Assembly (NCBI GenBank): GCA_947624355.1
Contig: CANQKI010000015.1
Location: 1-33,855 of the forward strand
Direction of reading: 5' to 3'
Source: an uncultured Clostridia bacterium
GTDB taxonomy: Bacteria; Bacillota; Clostridia; Christensenellales; Aristaeellaceae
DNA length: 33,855 nucleotides
The position numbers were made by a program, and so were the translations under genes. Positions 33,447 to 33,855 of the stretch are shown here, one piece after another. The stretch's first letter is position 1. Each line of letters starts with the position of its first letter. The notes under the pieces are model-generated. The model had not been told where the DNA came from. It searched no databases and worked only from the letters and a program-made list of their open reading frames with translations.

Positions 33447-33855
33447 ATGAAGCTTATGATGAAACGCTTTTTGATATTGCTTTTCTTGCCCCTGCTGCTT
33501 TTGCAATTCCCCGCCGCCCTGGCGGAGGAAAAGGACCCGGAGGCCGTCGTCCGAAAGAGCCTGGTGGAAAAATACGGCTATACCCAGGAAGAGGCCCAGG
33601 CCTTCGTATTTGAAAAGCGCGGGGAAAATGTCTATGCCTATTACGATCCCGCCCATCCCGAATGGACGTACGAACGAAAACACTATGTGACGTATGAACG
33701 AAAACCCTATGTGGAAGACGACCGCCTCACGGATATTTCCCCCTTTTCCAGCTATACGGCCAATCTGTTGCCGGCCGTGGATGAAAAACCGGTGCGGCAG
33801 CTGCTGCGGGAGGCCGGGGAAAAAGGCTGGTTCCGGGACTGGAACAAGGCAAACC
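33447..33855 (+). CDS. Secreted protein of unknown function, 3' end beyond the window
   Basis: Open from ATG 33447 to the window end, 136 codons visible. In-frame ATGs at 33456 and 33459 are possible starts; GGAGGTG is at 29-35 of the line beginning 33401. The N-terminus is a signal peptide (MKRFLILLFLPLLLLQFPAALA), cut before EEKD. The mature part is rich in Glu, Tyr and Lys and includes two tandem copies of an eight-residue unit (TYERKHYV, TYERKPYV) near residue 74. It follows the M56 gene by 46 bases in the same direction, without a terminator, so it is probably part of the blaI operon. No family recognised. Confidence 0.75.
   Translation, partial: MKLMMKRFLILLFLPLLLLQFPAALAEEKDPEAVVRKSLVEKYGYTQEEAQAFVFEKRGENVYAYYDPAHPEWTYERKHYVTYERKPYVEDDRLTDISPFSSYTANLLPAVDEKPVRQLLREAGEKGWFRDWNKAN
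33666..33713 (+). repeat. Tandem 24-base repeat inside the last gene
   Basis: Two adjacent 24-base units (33666-33689 and 33690-33713) differing at two positions, encoding TYERKHYV and TYERKPYV in frame. A recent in-frame duplication. Confidence 0.9.

Overview
The window looks like chromosomal DNA of a GC-rich Bacillota (Firmicutes), most likely a Clostridia-class anaerobe. The evidence is the ctsR-mcsA-mcsB-clpC operon, strong AGGAGG ribosome sites, sigma-A-type promoters with 17-base spacers, a Gram-positive muropeptide-salvage cluster and a BlaI/M56 pair. Placement below class level would be guesswork. No RNA genes, CRISPR arrays, transposases or integrases were seen.

Layout. (1) 31-10544, plus strand: a promoter at 31-59 drives ten overlapping genes for a complex I-like cation/proton pump (mnhE, F, G, an MbhD-like protein, an MbhE-MnhB fusion, mnhC and four successive antiporter-type subunits). 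The gene order is that of the ion-pumping half of Mbh/Mbs complexes, but no hydrogenase or electron-transfer subunit is present between promoter and terminator. A more A+T-rich voltage-gated K+ channel gene (9576-10385) sits between the last subunit and the terminator. It is bracketed by two exact 45-base copies of the end of the last subunit gene, a scar of insertion. (2) 10557-16353, minus strand: peptidoglycan sugar recycling in two transcription units, murQ-nagZ-murK-like kinase and an RpiR regulator-namZ-like gene. Both promoters carry the same twin ACTTGTTC boxes just upstream of the -35 element, which makes a small regulon. (3) 16609-22934, minus strand: a small membrane protein, a GT4 glycosyltransferase and the protein quality-control operon ctsR-mcsA-mcsB-clpC with a CtsR-like operator. 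(4) 23090-28939, plus strand: an HTH-cupin regulator with two 17-base palindromic operators in its own leader, then potABCD (polyamine uptake) and a secreted peptidoglycan-binding/phosphodiester glycosidase protein whose start overlaps potD. (5) 28952-31236, minus strand: cysK and a SpoVB/MurJ-like flippase. (6) 31329-end, plus strand: a BlaI-type repressor, an M56 (BlaR1-like) membrane metalloprotease without a penicillin sensor domain, and a secreted protein running off the window.

Functional links: region 2 should convert peptidoglycan MurNAc and GlcNAc to GlcNAc-6-phosphate in the cytoplasm under RpiR control. Region 4 couples polyamine import to an exported wall-binding enzyme. Region 6 is a protease-relieved repressor circuit whose signal is not evident. 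The most unusual items are the stripped Mbh-type pump with four antiporter subunits, the repeat-flanked channel insertion, and the two paired operator systems at 14062-14100/16441-16478 and 23134-23185.
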